64,000 nucleotides of DNA from Oceanobacter sp. (GCA_002733645.1 NVWL01000007.1:54157-118156); one strand, 5' to 3'. Shown: positions 19,648 to 28,635, counted from the stretch's first letter. The notes: a model not told the origin generated them from the letters alone. Program-made: numbers and translations.

Positions 19648-20196
19648 TTAGAATCTGCTCAATGTACTGATCCAAGCCTTGGCAGCATTGAGGTGTTTTG
19701 GGTCGGGGTGGAGTCGATCTAACAGTAGTGAGCCTTCTAATGCCGAGACAATTAAACAAGCGAGCTCTTGGCGTGAAATAGGTAACAAACTCGCGTGGCT
19801 TAATGCTTCTGAGACCCAGTCTTCTAGGTGTGCCACAAAAGTATGGAAGGCTTCAAGGTTTGCTTCGCTTAGTTCTTGTGGGGAGGCGGCGTAGGCGAGG
19901 CTCATGCACTGACGTTTTTGCTGATGGCCGTCTTCAAACACCTCAATGAGTGCCATTAACTTTTCTTTGGTGCGTCGAGAGTCTGACGTTTGAGCGTTCA
20001 GATGGCGAAAAAAATCAACGTCATAATCTTGCAGTAGCTCAGTTAATAATTTCTCTCGGCTCTGAAAGTGATAATGCACGGAGCTAGATTTTATTCCGGC
20101 GGCTTTTCCTAGCTCGCGGAAGCTCGCAGCACTGAGATTAGCTTGGCGAATCTGATCGATCGCGATCGACTTGAGTTGTGCGCGAGTCTCTGACAT
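19648..20196 (-). CDS. TetR-family transcriptional regulator
   Basis: The 182-residue protein has an N-terminal helix-turn-helix (AASFRELGKAAGIKSSSVHYHFQSREKLLTELL) typical of TetR regulators and a helical C-terminal ligand domain. The start MSETRAQ at 20196 is preferred because AAGGAA stands just upstream; a longer in-frame start adds 20 residues without family likeness. It precedes the two hydrolase-like genes in the same direction and probably controls them and itself. Confidence 0.88.
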   Translation of the reverse strand: MSETRAQLKSIAIDQIRQANLSAASFRELGKAAGIKSSSVHYHFQSREKLLTELLQDYDVDFFRHLNAQTSDSRRTKEKLMALIEVFEDGHQQKRQCMSLAYAASPQELSEANLEAFHTFVAHLEDWVSEALSHASLLPISRQELACLIVSALEGSLLLDRLHPDPKHLNAAKAWISTLSRF

Positions 20197-20342
20197 ACGT
20201 GTTTCCTTGCCATGTTGGCAGTATCGAGTGTCTATTGCTGGGGTCTTTGCGTTCATCAGAGGTACTTAGAAGCGTTATCCGGCCGGAAAAATTCCAACAA
20301 TGGACTAATCTTAAAGAAGACTTCCCTCTAACAGGATTGGTT

Positions 20343-21203
20343 ATGTTACGCGCCCTTATTTTCTTACTGCTACCCCCATTGTTGTTTGGTTGCCTTGCAG
20401 AGGAAGATGAAGAAGACATTGTTAACGATCAAGGCGACACGGTGGCCGATCCTACCCTAAGGCTAAATGGGCTATGGGATGGGCAGCTGGATCAAGCGGG
20501 TAGCATCCGCGTGTTAATTTATAACGGTAACTTGTTTGCGTTTGATGCAACCACAGGTTTTTACGGAACCGTCGCACTTGATGACGAGAGCGCTACCGCA
20601 ACCATGATGCTAAATGGCTATAGCTACAGCAGCAGTGATACTGAAGCGAATCAACTGATCGCAGGTGGCAGCGCCCTTGAATACGACTTTTCTGGTTTGC
20701 TCTTCCCGACCTCAGAAGCAGATGACACCTTAGTGGGTGATTACGAAAGTGATATTGCTCCGGGAGGATTTGAATTCAACAACGATGGCACCTGGACGCG
20801 CAGTTCAAGCTTTGCGGCTCTAAAGGGCAAATGGGTTTCTAGTGGCTATGAGTTGTTCTTATCTGAAGTGAATAATGAGCTTTCATTTCGTGAAGTTAGC
20901 ATAGCGACCCCATCTACGGGCTGCACAAGCCGGGGAACGATTAAGCTGATAAACGAAGAAGAAGTACTTTATTCACTGCAATTGGTCGAGCGCAAAAACT
21001 GTACGGGTTTTAATGTGACTAGCGCGCCGGGCTTTGCGACGGTGAATGTCGATGGGGGTTTGGAGTTTTTCATCCGTAAAGGCGGCGAGTTAATGTATGC
21101 CTTATATGAAAGAGAAGCCGCTGAAGAAGTAACCGAGACAGAGACTGAGACAGAGGGTGAGGAGGAAACAGAAGAAGAAGTGGTTGAAGAAGTTGCCGAA
21201 TAG
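20343..21203 (+). CDS. Lipoprotein of unknown function with acidic tail
   Basis: The 286-residue product starts MLRALIFLLLPPLLFGC, a signal peptide with lipobox LFGC, so the mature protein should be lipid-anchored in the envelope. The following Asp at +3/+4 is absent (CLAEED), which does not strongly predict inner-membrane retention. The body is Gly/Ser/Asp-rich beta-type sequence with two Cys that could pair. The last 25 residues are almost only Glu, Thr and Val (ETETETEGEEETEEE). I recognise no family. AGGA lies about 9 bases before the ATG. Its stop codon is one base from the first DnaA box. Confidence 0.75.
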   Translation: MLRALIFLLLPPLLFGCLAEEDEEDIVNDQGDTVADPTLRLNGLWDGQLDQAGSIRVLIYNGNLFAFDATTGFYGTVALDDESATATMMLNGYSYSSSDTEANQLIAGGSALEYDFSGLLFPTSEADDTLVGDYESDIAPGGFEFNNDGTWTRSSSFAALKGKWVSSGYELFLSEVNNELSFREVSIATPSTGCTSRGTIKLINEEEVLYSLQLVERKNCTGFNVTSAPGFATVNVDGGLEFFIRKGGELMYALYEREAAEEVTETETETEGEEETEEEVVEEVAE

Positions 21204-21581
21204 CTGTGGATAACATTGTAAGTAACTTGGGGGTTTTTTGAGATTAACCGGTGATTTTAAAAGGATAACTTTTCTTTCTGATAAAGTTATCAAGAGTTGT
21301 CCACATTTGTAAACAGGGTTATCCACAATGCAGGGCCTTTACTGGCGGTAATTACCCATAAAGGTTCATATTCTTGTAAAACGTTATGCCCACTCACGTA
21401 GAGTCAATTCTGGCTGTGAATAACTCAATTGTACAAAAATCAAACAGATCTATGGGGTTTGCCCTGACGGTGTTACAATGCGCGCCTTTTCTGAGGCAGG
21501 TTCCCGTTTGATGTTATTTCAAACCATAGATGAACTTGCAGAGTGTCGGGCGAGTCCCGTTTTCATAGTTTGAGGTGGTGT
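21204..21581. other. Candidate replication origin (DnaA-box cluster) upstream of mnmG
   Basis: This 378-base gap has two TTATCCACA DnaA boxes (21205-21213 on the minus strand, 21319-21327 on the plus strand), one TTATTCACA (21415-21423, minus strand) and near-matches TTGTCCACA (21297-21305) and TTATGCCCA (21384-21392). An AT-rich stretch at 21234-21292 could unwind. oriC lies next to mnmG (gidA) in E. coli and related bacteria. Only one GATC is present (near 21448), so Dam/SeqA control like that of E. coli is unlikely. Part of the region must also carry the mnmG promoter. Confidence 0.65.
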
Positions 21582-23480
21582 GTGGATTATCCCGTTCGAT
21601 ATGACGTGATTGTGGTAGGTGGTGGTCATGCCGGTACAGAGGCTGCTCTGGCGTCTGCGCGTACGGGTGCAAAAACTCTGCTGTTAACGCACAACACAGA
21701 CACCGTCGGGGTGATGTCCTGTAATCCAGCCATTGGTGGTATCGGTAAGAGCCACCTCGTGAAAGAAATTGATGCTTTGGGTGGTGCAATGGCACGCGCC
21801 ACGGATAAAGCGGGCATTCAATTTCGTACACTAAACAGCCGCAAAGGCCCAGCGGTGCGTGCCACGCGAGCTCAGGCTGACCGCGCACTCTACCGCTCAG
21901 CTATCCGTCACATTGTAGAAAATCAGCCCAACTTGGATATTTTCCAGGCCGCCTGTGATGACCTGATTATGCAAGGGGATGGTGTTGGTTCGACGGTGGC
22001 GGGTATTGTTACCAACACCAATATGCGCATTCACGCGACCAGCGTGGTATTAACCGCTGGTACTTTCCTCGGTGGATTGATTCACATCGGTATGGAAAAC
22101 CATTCAGGTGGCCGTGCGGGAGATCCGCCGTCGAATGCACTGTCGCAGCGTATGCGTGAAATGCCATTTAACGTTGGTCGTTTAAAAACGGGTACTCCGG
22201 CACGCATTGATCGTCGCAGTGTCGATTTTAGTGTCATGGAAGAGCAAGCCGGTGATACACCGCTGCCAGTGATGTCGTTTTTAGGCTCTGTGGATGAGCA
22301 TCCTGAACAGGTGAGCTGCTACATTACCCACACGAATGATCGCACCCACGACATTATTCGTAACAACCTTGATCGCTCGCCGATGTACGCAGGTGTGATT
22401 GAAGGCATTGGCCCGCGTTACTGTCCTTCGATTGAAGATAAAGTCACGCGCTTTGCGGATAAAAATAGCCATCAGATTTTTGTTGAGCCAGAAGGCTTGA
22501 ATAGCAATGAGTTATACCCGAACGGTATCTCAACTAGCTTGCCGTTTGATGTGCAGCTGGAACTTATACACAGCATGGTTGGCTTCGAAAAGGCTCACAT
22601 CACTCGCCCAGGCTACGCCATTGAGTACGACTTCTTTGATCCGCAAGATCTGAAGCACAGCCTTGAAACTCGCTTTGTGAACAACCTCTTCTTTGCTGGC
22701 CAGATTAACGGCACCACGGGCTATGAAGAAGCCGGTGCACAGGGTTTGTTGGCGGGTACAAATGCCGCCTTACAAGCGCTAGAAAAAGACGCTTGGGTGC
22801 CGCGCCGAGACCAGTCTTATATTGGTGTATTGGTGGATGATCTCATTACTATGGGCACCAAAGAACCCTACCGTATGTTCACCAGTCGCGCGGAATACCG
22901 CCTAGTGCTGCGAGAAGACAACGCTGATTTGCGCTTAACCGAAGTTGGCCGTGAATTAGGGTTAGTGGATGATGAACGCTGGGCGGCTTTCACTACCAAG
23001 CGTGAAAGCATCGAACAAGAAGCGCAGCGTTTACGCACCACATGGATTCAGCCAAAAAGTGCAGAAGCAACTGCCCTGGAAGGTATGGGCGAAGGTGCTA
23101 TCAGTCACGAATACAACCTGCACGACTTGCTTAAACGCCCAGGCCTAAAATACGCCCAAGTAGCGTCACTCAAAGGCGAGCCAGTGGCCGACCCACAAGT
23201 GGCTGAACAGGTTGAAATTCAAGCTAAATACGATGGCTACATCGCACGCCAGTTAGATGAAATTGAACAGCTGCGTCGTTATGAAAACACCCTACTGCCC
23301 ACCGATCTCGATTACGAAGCCATTGGTGGTCTATCGAACGAAGTGAAGCAAAAGCTGCAAACCATGCAGCCTGAAACCTTAGGTGTGGCTTCTCGTATTT
23401 CCGGTATTACCCCGGCGGCGATCAGTCAGATACTGATTCATCTTAAGAAGCGCAACCTGGCGGGTAAGATGAGTGCTTAA
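21582..23480 (+). CDS. mnmG: tRNA modification enzyme MnmG (GidA)
   Basis: The 632-residue FAD protein works with MnmE on wobble uridine 34. The GTG at 21582 (encoding [18 protein letters not shown]) is chosen because GAGG stands 6 bases ahead and the length fits the family; another GTG at 21543 would add 13 unrelated residues. Visible motifs are the dinucleotide-binding [57 protein letters not shown] and the C-terminal NENTLLP-like region. Normally mnmE lies just upstream and rsmG-parA-parB just downstream; neither neighbour is in place here. Confidence 0.97.
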   Translation: MDYPVRYDVIVVGGGHAGTEAALASARTGAKTLLLTHNTDTVGVMSCNPAIGGIGKSHLVKEIDALGGAMARATDKAGIQFRTLNSRKGPAVRATRAQADRALYRSAIRHIVENQPNLDIFQAACDDLIMQGDGVGSTVAGIVTNTNMRIHATSVVLTAGTFLGGLIHIGMENHSGGRAGDPPSNALSQRMREMPFNVGRLKTGTPARIDRRSVDFSVMEEQAGDTPLPVMSFLGSVDEHPEQVSCYITHTNDRTHDIIRNNLDRSPMYAGVIEGIGPRYCPSIEDKVTRFADKNSHQIFVEPEGLNSNELYPNGISTSLPFDVQLELIHSMVGFEKAHITRPGYAIEYDFFDPQDLKHSLETRFVNNLFFAGQINGTTGYEEAGAQGLLAGTNAALQALEKDAWVPRRDQSYIGVLVDDLITMGTKEPYRMFTSRAEYRLVLREDNADLRLTEVGRELGLVDDERWAAFTTKRESIEQEAQRLRTTWIQPKSAEATALEGMGEGAISHEYNLHDLLKRPGLKYAQVASLKGEPVADPQVAEQVEIQAKYDGYIARQLDEIEQLRRYENTLLPTDLDYEAIGGLSNEVKQKLQTMQPETLGVASRISGITPAAISQILIHLKKRNLAGKMSA

Positions 23481-23782
23481 AAATCTAGAAACCTAGAAAC
23501 TTTTAAGACTGTAAAGCCTTCAATTCGATATAAAACGCCCTTGTCTATCATATCTGTAGAAATATGATAGACAAGGGCGTTTGTCGTTCATTTGTGATCA
23601 TCAAACTTTATTGAATATCATATTTGTAAAAAAGTGATGAACAACGTACTTTGAATATCATATATTTGCATCAAAATGCTTTGATTGTCACTATCCTTGT
23701 TTTTTGATATTCAAAAAATTAATAATATGATAGTCAAAATTATTCATCAGTAGATATACACTCCGAGGAGCCGTAGAAAGTT
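23481..23782 (+). promoter_or_regulatory. Repeat-rich promoter region of the Fic gene
   Basis: This 302-base AT-rich gap contains a perfect inverted repeat with 21-base arms (23533-23553 and 23562-23582) around an 8-base loop; it may terminate mnmG. The octamer TATCATAT or its complement occurs at 23546, 23562, 23616, 23656 and 23725. The 13-mer TTGAATATCATAT repeats directly at 23611 and 23651, 40 bases apart, and its first ten bases recur inverted at 23705-23714. This many copies of one half-site in front of a single gene suggests an operator array controlling the Fic gene. A GAGGAG ribosome site lies near 23764. Confidence 0.6.
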
Positions 23783-24904
23783 ATGGATCTAAATCTGAAC
23801 GATGCCGTGCACTATCACTATGATCAGTTTCCTCCGAAAGATTTAGACTATGGATGCTTTGTCAGTAGCCTGATTAGAGCCACAGACGCGATAGCTCGTT
23901 ATGATCAGATGCTGAAAAACATGCATAACAGCGAGATCCTTCTGGCCCCGTTACGAAATCAGGAGGCGGTTATCTCCTCTCGTATGGAGGGGACGGTCAG
24001 TACCATGGATGAAATTTTGAAGTACGAAGCCGATTATGAAAACGACTCGACGGATACTTCTCATGTACGCGTAGAAGTTATCGAAACCATACTGTACCAA
24101 CGTGCACTCAAGGCCGCTCAGGAAGCAATGACGGATGGTTACCCGATATCTCAGTCAATGATTAAAGCCATTCATCAGCGCCTCTTATCATTTGGACGCG
24201 GGGCATCAAAATCGCCGGGTGAATTTAAAATAGAACAAAATTATTTGGCTGATCGTACGAAACGAAAGATTTTGTTTGTTCCTGTTCGCCCTGAAAAGCT
24301 CCAGGATGGTTTGGATGTTTTATTCCAATATATGGCCGAAAGCGCGCACCCTGCTTTGATTAAATCGGCGCTGTCTCATGTCGAGTTTGAAGCCTTACAT
24401 CCCTTCCAAGACGGTAATGGCCGTATCGGCAGAATGCTTATTACGCTGATGCTGTGGCAGTCGGCAACGATATCGGCACCGCATTTTTATGTAAGTGCTT
24501 ATTTTGAAGACAATAAAGACGCCTACATTGATGCCATGCGCCAAGTATCCGAGCATAGCAATTGGAACGAGTGGTGTGAGTTTTTTCTTGATGCTATAGA
24601 GCAACAGGCCATTCGGAACTTACGGATTGCCGAAGAAATCCGCAGCCTGTATGAAAACATGAAGCAGATTTTCACAGACAAATTATCATCGAAGTGGAGT
24701 CTGACGGCGTTGGATTATTTATTTACTAATCCGGTATTCAGAAATAACAAATTTACCTCCAAAAGCGGCATCCCGGCCCCCACTGCCGCCCGGTTTACCA
24801 GAATTTTATTGGAACATGACATCATCCATACCATAGAAGAAGCCGCTGGAAGAAAACCTGCCTTGTATTCCTTTGAACCCTTAATGAAACTTGTACGGGT
24901 TTGA
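23783..24904 (+). CDS. Fic family protein (putative AMP transferase)
   Basis: The 373-residue protein has a complete Fic motif HPFQDGNGRIGR (about 206-217) with catalytic His, and the class II inhibitory helix motif SSRMEG (65-70, S-x-x-x-E-G) in its N-terminal domain, so it is predicted to be self-inhibited and to transfer AMP to a protein when released. The C-terminal part (about 290-373) contains a winged-helix-like segment (SLTALDYLFTNPVF ... AARFTRILLEHDII), as in the SoFic subgroup. That DNA-binding-like end fits autoregulation through the repeats in front of the gene. It sits between mnmG and a DUF4105 gene, where rsmG would be expected. Confidence 0.9.
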   Translation: MDLNLNDAVHYHYDQFPPKDLDYGCFVSSLIRATDAIARYDQMLKNMHNSEILLAPLRNQEAVISSRMEGTVSTMDEILKYEADYENDSTDTSHVRVEVIETILYQRALKAAQEAMTDGYPISQSMIKAIHQRLLSFGRGASKSPGEFKIEQNYLADRTKRKILFVPVRPEKLQDGLDVLFQYMAESAHPALIKSALSHVEFEALHPFQDGNGRIGRMLITLMLWQSATISAPHFYVSAYFEDNKDAYIDAMRQVSEHSNWNEWCEFFLDAIEQQAIRNLRIAEEIRSLYENMKQIFTDKLSSKWSLTALDYLFTNPVFRNNKFTSKSGIPAPTAARFTRILLEHDIIHTIEEAAGRKPALYSFEPLMKLVRV

Positions 24905-25005
24905 TCAAAGTGGGAAGAGTGAACTACTGCACGTAAAGACTCTCGATCGAATGATAAGACCTAGCCATCCTTGTTCTTCTCGTAACTTTCTTTTCTTTCA
25001 TTTCG

Positions 25006-26712
25006 ATGGCGATCGAGGCCAAGCCTCTGACTTCCGACCAGCTGCGCTACTGGGCGAAGTTACTTCATTTTCATGAAGGTACCCCACAGATTTATGATGA
25101 GCAGTTTCTTCTGACCAGTGATCAGTCTGAGCGGTCTGTGGACGACATTCGTAGAAATAGCCTTGCTCTTTTATCAAAATATCCAACAGCACGTTGCCGC
25201 TTCCCCGCACGTTATTTACGCCTTGTTAAAGAAGGGGGAATAGAATCAGAGGCGGATTCGTTTAAGTCGTGCCCAGAGTATTTAGAGTTTAAAAGGCGGG
25301 TGCCTGTCGACACCATGAGCATTATTTTCGCCTCGGAGCACTTAACACAGCCGAGCAGCATTATGGGGCATGTCATGCTTTCGATGTCTGGTGTTAACTC
25401 TGATGGTAATAAAGTTGATCACGCGGCGTCATTCTTTACCACCTTGGATTTTGCTAACCCAGCGTCATTAATTGCAGACACGTTAATCAGTGGTAAACCG
25501 GGCTTCTTTATCGTGCAGCCCTTGTCACAATCACTGAATAAGTACTTATTTACCGAGCAGCGCAACGTATGGCGCTACCCTTTAGCGTTTTCTGCAGCAC
25601 AGCTTGAAATGATCCAAGCGCATATGTGGGAGTTGGGCGGTGCGGAGATTCCATATCTTTTTCAGTCTCATAACTGCGCGACATTATCGCTTGATCTTGT
25701 AAGGTTGGAAGTTGATGACAACGAAGAGCGTCGAGATTGGGTTGGCCCTATCGATGTTGTCCGTTATGCCGACAAGCACACCTTGATCAGTGAACGTCGC
25801 GTGATCGCGTCAGATCGCTGGCAAATCAGCATGCTTCAGGAGTTTATGAGTAACAATGAAGCTGAGCTAGCGGAAACGTGGGTCGCCAGTGGCGGTGACG
25901 TCAATGTAGAGCAGCCGCTTACACAAGCATTGGCTAAAAAACTTGCCCGTTATCGGGCAGTCGGGTCTGAGATTAGCGGCCAGCATTATGAACAATTACA
26001 AACGGCTAGTGTGGCGTGGCCAGAAGTGAGTTTGGAATTGACGGACTATCGTGATCCGCTTCAGTCAGCCCCAGACTCTCATGTCAGTACCGGTTGGCAG
26101 CGAACGGATCAAGGTGATTGGGTAACATTCAATTGGCTACCTGCGGCTCATGATTTATTAGACAACAACCGTAATTACTTTGGTGAAAGCGTATTACGTT
26201 TATCTGAATTAAGTTTGCGGGCAGGTCTTGATGGTCAAGGTATTCAGCTTAATCGTTGGACTCTTTATGAAACCTTGGCGCTGAATCCTCGTGACAAATT
26301 AACAGGCGGCGTTTCAGGGTATTTCAGTCTTGCGTTTAGTCGTGATTCAGTTGCTAGTGTGGATGAGAGGATGAATCTAGGCGCAGAGGCGGGTGTCGGC
26401 ACTACATACAAAGCGAGTAAGGATATTGGCACGTTCGCTATGCTTGGGGCTGGGTTGCAGGTGACTTCTGATCAGCTTATTCCATACCTGAGGCCCCAAG
26501 CGGGGTTGTGGATATACGAAGTAGGCGCGATGAAGAGTTGGTTAAAGATTGGCAGTACCCTACCTGCTACTGGTGAGTCTTATTATTACGGTAAGTTTGA
26601 TCACAGTATCGAGCTGGGTCGATCAGGGTTACTCACCTTTGGGGCTGAACGAAAAACGTCTAAAGACATGTCGATGAATTCTTTCAGCATCGCGTATCGA
26701 TACTACTACTGA
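25006..26712 (+). CDS. DUF4105-type envelope protein, signal peptide apparently frameshifted
   Basis: The 568-residue frame contains a DUF4105 (Lnb N-terminal-like periplasmic) domain at about 10-290, with SEHLTQPSSIMGHVMLSM and the Cys/His-bearing FQSHNCATLSLDL, and a C-terminal half rich in beta strands that ends in aromatic YRYYY, as in outer-membrane barrels. Both parts need export, yet the only ATG in frame (25006) gives no signal peptide. Just upstream, in the same frame but without any start codon, lies a perfect hydrophobic leader (LAILVLLVTFFSFIS). Removing one base at 24960/24961 would join it to ATG 24951. Either the gene is frameshifted, or the sequence has an error. The enzymatic role is unknown. 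Confidence 0.75.
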   Translation: MAIEAKPLTSDQLRYWAKLLHFHEGTPQIYDEQFLLTSDQSERSVDDIRRNSLALLSKYPTARCRFPARYLRLVKEGGIESEADSFKSCPEYLEFKRRVPVDTMSIIFASEHLTQPSSIMGHVMLSMSGVNSDGNKVDHAASFFTTLDFANPASLIADTLISGKPGFFIVQPLSQSLNKYLFTEQRNVWRYPLAFSAAQLEMIQAHMWELGGAEIPYLFQSHNCATLSLDLVRLEVDDNEERRDWVGPIDVVRYADKHTLISERRVIASDRWQISMLQEFMSNNEAELAETWVASGGDVNVEQPLTQALAKKLARYRAVGSEISGQHYEQLQTASVAWPEVSLELTDYRDPLQSAPDSHVSTGWQRTDQGDWVTFNWLPAAHDLLDNNRNYFGESVLRLSELSLRAGLDGQGIQLNRWTLYETLALNPRDKLTGGVSGYFSLAFSRDSVASVDERMNLGAEAGVGTTYKASKDIGTFAMLGAGLQVTSDQLIPYLRPQAGLWIYEVGAMKSWLKIGSTLPATGESYYYGKFDHSIELGRSGLLTFGAERKTSKDMSMNSFSIAYRYYY

Positions 26713-26800
26713 GTCAGCCCTCATGTTTCATTTACATCCAACCACTCCTTGTTTAATGGACGCAATATATTGCACTGAAAATCAATATCCTGAGAGTTAA

Positions 26801-27063
26801 GGCACCTCTGATTAATGCAGAGGAGGCTGCGGCTTTCAGGAAAATGGCAGTTCAAGGCGCTACTTTGAAGGCATGGCGGGTCACGTCAAAAAGTAGCAAC
26901 ACCGAAATGTTATTTTCCCGAAAGCCCCAAAGGGCGTGGTCTGTAGACACTTTATATCTTTGTTGTAGATCTTATTAAGGACCAGCCATTAACTTCGATC
27001 AACGCCTCGATCTAAAGCGTTACAGGACTCACGCGCAGCACTACTGCATTAATCAGAGCTGCC
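26801..27063. mobile_element. MITE-like non-coding element
   Basis: The 263-base stretch is bounded by 20-base terminal inverted repeats (26801-26820 and 27044-27063; 19 of 20 positions pair), each starting GGCA. Inside is a second long imperfect palindrome, GGCTTTCAGGAAAAT (26831-26845) against ATTTTCCCGAAAGCC (26912-26926). It encodes no protein. This is the build of a miniature inverted-repeat transposable element moved by a transposase elsewhere. I see no clear target-site duplication: the flanks read TTAA and CTAG. The rest of the 26713-27112 gap holds nothing else I recognise. Confidence 0.6.
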
Positions 27064-27112
27064 CTAGAACTTCGATAATGTTTTATTCACTTAACCTATC
27101 TTAAGCCGCTAC

Positions 27113-28087
27113 CTAAAACGCCATATGATAGATGCGTCCGTTGGCACCAGCGGCAACAATGCCGTTACTTGAGAAGGTGACGTCTTCAACCTGAACATTA
27201 TTCCCTACCCACTTATCGCCTGCGGTGGCGCGCCAGCGTTCTTTTTCTGTGCCGTCGTTGAGGTTCCATAATTGAATCTGGCCTGAGGTGTTGCCCGTTG
27301 CTAGATGTTGTTCATTAGCATTAAAGCTTGCTGCACTGAAATGCCCTCGCCCACCGGGGAGTTCAAACAAAAGGTTTCCGCTACTAACCTCCCATACACG
27401 TCCGGGTTCACCCAGTGCAGAGGTAAAGAGTAATCTTCCAGTGGGTGAGAGTTCTGCGGTTTTTACTTGATTGTTATGCGTGAAGGTTTGTATGCGTGAG
27501 CCGTCGTTGAGATTCCAGACAACGGCGGTTAGATCATCGCTTGCGGTAGCGCCGATTAAGCCTTCGGTGTTCAGGCTTACGTCATAAACGGTACCTTCGT
27601 GAGCAAGGCGCTGGCGTATGCCGCCATTGCGTATATCAAATAGGGTCGCGGTGTAATCGCTAAGGCCAAGTAAGGCGAGCTCGCCGTGGGCGGTTAATGC
27701 GATGTCTTCGATGTCGCCGGGGGCATTCCAGTACCACACGGATTCGCCGGTGGCGACGCTCCAAAGGACGATGGTACGTTTGTCTGTCGTGGCGACGAAA
27801 TCGTCATCGGGGGCAAACGCAGCGCTGGATAAGCTGCTGTATCCTTCTGCTTTGTGGTTCCAATCGAAGTGACGATCAGGCGGAACTAACGTCCAGTAGC
27901 TTCCTCCATGATGCAAACTTCCTACAAAGGCTGCATTCCCTTGGTGGTTAAGCGTTATGGTATATGCGCCTTGAGTGGCAACATCTGAGTAGGTGTCTGG
28001 TGTTTTCGCTGAGTCACAACTTGCGAGTAAAAACACTGAGATTAGGATCAGGAGTGGCGAGAGATATGACGAGCGAGCAATGAACAT
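27113..28087 (-). CDS. WD40-repeat lipoprotein
   Basis: The 324-residue product starts at 28087 with a signal peptide and lipobox LLASC, so it should be anchored in the periplasm by a lipid. The mature part contains about six WD40-type blades recognisable by endings such as RTIVLWSVATG, YTATLFDIRNG, LTAVVWNLNDG and GQIQLWNLNDG. WD40 propellers are usually protein-docking platforms. GGAA lies 8-11 bases before the chosen start; starts further up give no lipobox at the right distance. It is in the same direction as rsd but with a gap, so linkage is uncertain. Confidence 0.85.
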   Translation of the reverse strand: MFIARSSYLSPLLILISVFLLASCDSAKTPDTYSDVATQGAYTITLNHQGNAAFVGSLHHGGSYWTLVPPDRHFDWNHKAEGYSSLSSAAFAPDDDFVATTDKRTIVLWSVATGESVWYWNAPGDIEDIALTAHGELALLGLSDYTATLFDIRNGGIRQRLAHEGTVYDVSLNTEGLIGATASDDLTAVVWNLNDGSRIQTFTHNNQVKTAELSPTGRLLFTSALGEPGRVWEVSSGNLLFELPGGRGHFSAASFNANEQHLATGNTSGQIQLWNLNDGTEKERWRATAGDKWVGNNVQVEDVTFSSNGIVAAGANGRIYHMAF

Positions 28088-28161
28088 GACAACGGTTCCG
28101 TGTTTACCTTGGGGATAACGGGCGCACAGATGTTCTGTGCGCATGTTGTCAGTTTAGACTA

Positions 28162-28635
28162 TTAGCTGGCAACCGCTTCACGATGAACGTTGTGCATTTG
28201 TTCAATAAGGTCATCTTCAATCTGGAAACGCTCTTCCAATACTTCGCCAAGGGTTGAAAGGTTGGTCGGTAACGTAGACAGGCTTTCAAAAGAGCAGTGC
28301 TTGTCAAAAGTATCGTTGAAGTCAACGCACTGGCCGGTAAGTTGTTCTAGGCGTGGCATATGTTGATCGGCAAAATCTATACTGCCATCATCAAATTCAC
28401 GTGCTTCATTCATTAGCTGTTCGTAGATTTCAAAGTGGCCTGCTGAGCAGTAGTCCATCATCATTTGGCAGAACTTCTGAATACTTTCACCCAGTGGCTC
28501 TTCGGTTGATAGTGGTTTGCTTGCACTGAGATTGCAGAAGTGGACGATCAAGTTTTGGCGATCATTGAGCCATTTGTCGATCAGTTGGTGAACACCACCC
28601 CAGCGCTCTTGAGCGTCTTTGCATTTTTCTAACAT
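28162..28635 (-). CDS. rsd: Anti-sigma-70 factor Rsd/AlgQ
   Basis: The 157-residue helical protein aligns along its length with E. coli Rsd and Pseudomonas AlgQ: KLVDRW-like HQLIDKWLNDRQNLIVHFCNL, FCQMMMDYCSAGHFEIYEQL and the C-terminal LGEVLEERFQIEDDLIEQM. Rsd binds region 4 of the housekeeping sigma factor and shifts RNA polymerase to alternative sigma factors in stationary phase. The neighbour dsbB is also next to algQ in pseudomonads (recalled). Confidence 0.88.
   Translation of the reverse strand: MLEKCKDAQERWGGVHQLIDKWLNDRQNLIVHFCNLSASKPLSTEEPLGESIQKFCQMMMDYCSAGHFEIYEQLMNEAREFDDGSIDFADQHMPRLEQLTGQCVDFNDTFDKHCSFESLSTLPTNLSTLGEVLEERFQIEDDLIEQMHNVHREAVAS

Noticed and set aside
14010..21203. 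The whole interval up to the DnaA boxes as part of the defence island
   Set aside because: These genes are metabolic or regulatory in type, with composition closer to the core; I see no defence function, so I end the island near the methyltransferase or the SOS-box gene.
21204..21581. E. coli-like Dam/SeqA control of the candidate origin
   Set aside because: Only one GATC occurs in the region, far fewer than the eleven in E. coli oriC.
23533..23732. The regularly spaced repeats before the Fic gene looked at first like a small CRISPR array
   Set aside because: The repeats are 8-13 bases, occur in both orientations with unequal spacing, and no cas gene is near. An operator array fits better.
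24951..25076. A separate small gene starting at ATG 24951
   Set aside because: Its product has no recognisable features and it overlaps the DUF4105 frame. The ATG makes better sense as the lost start of that gene.
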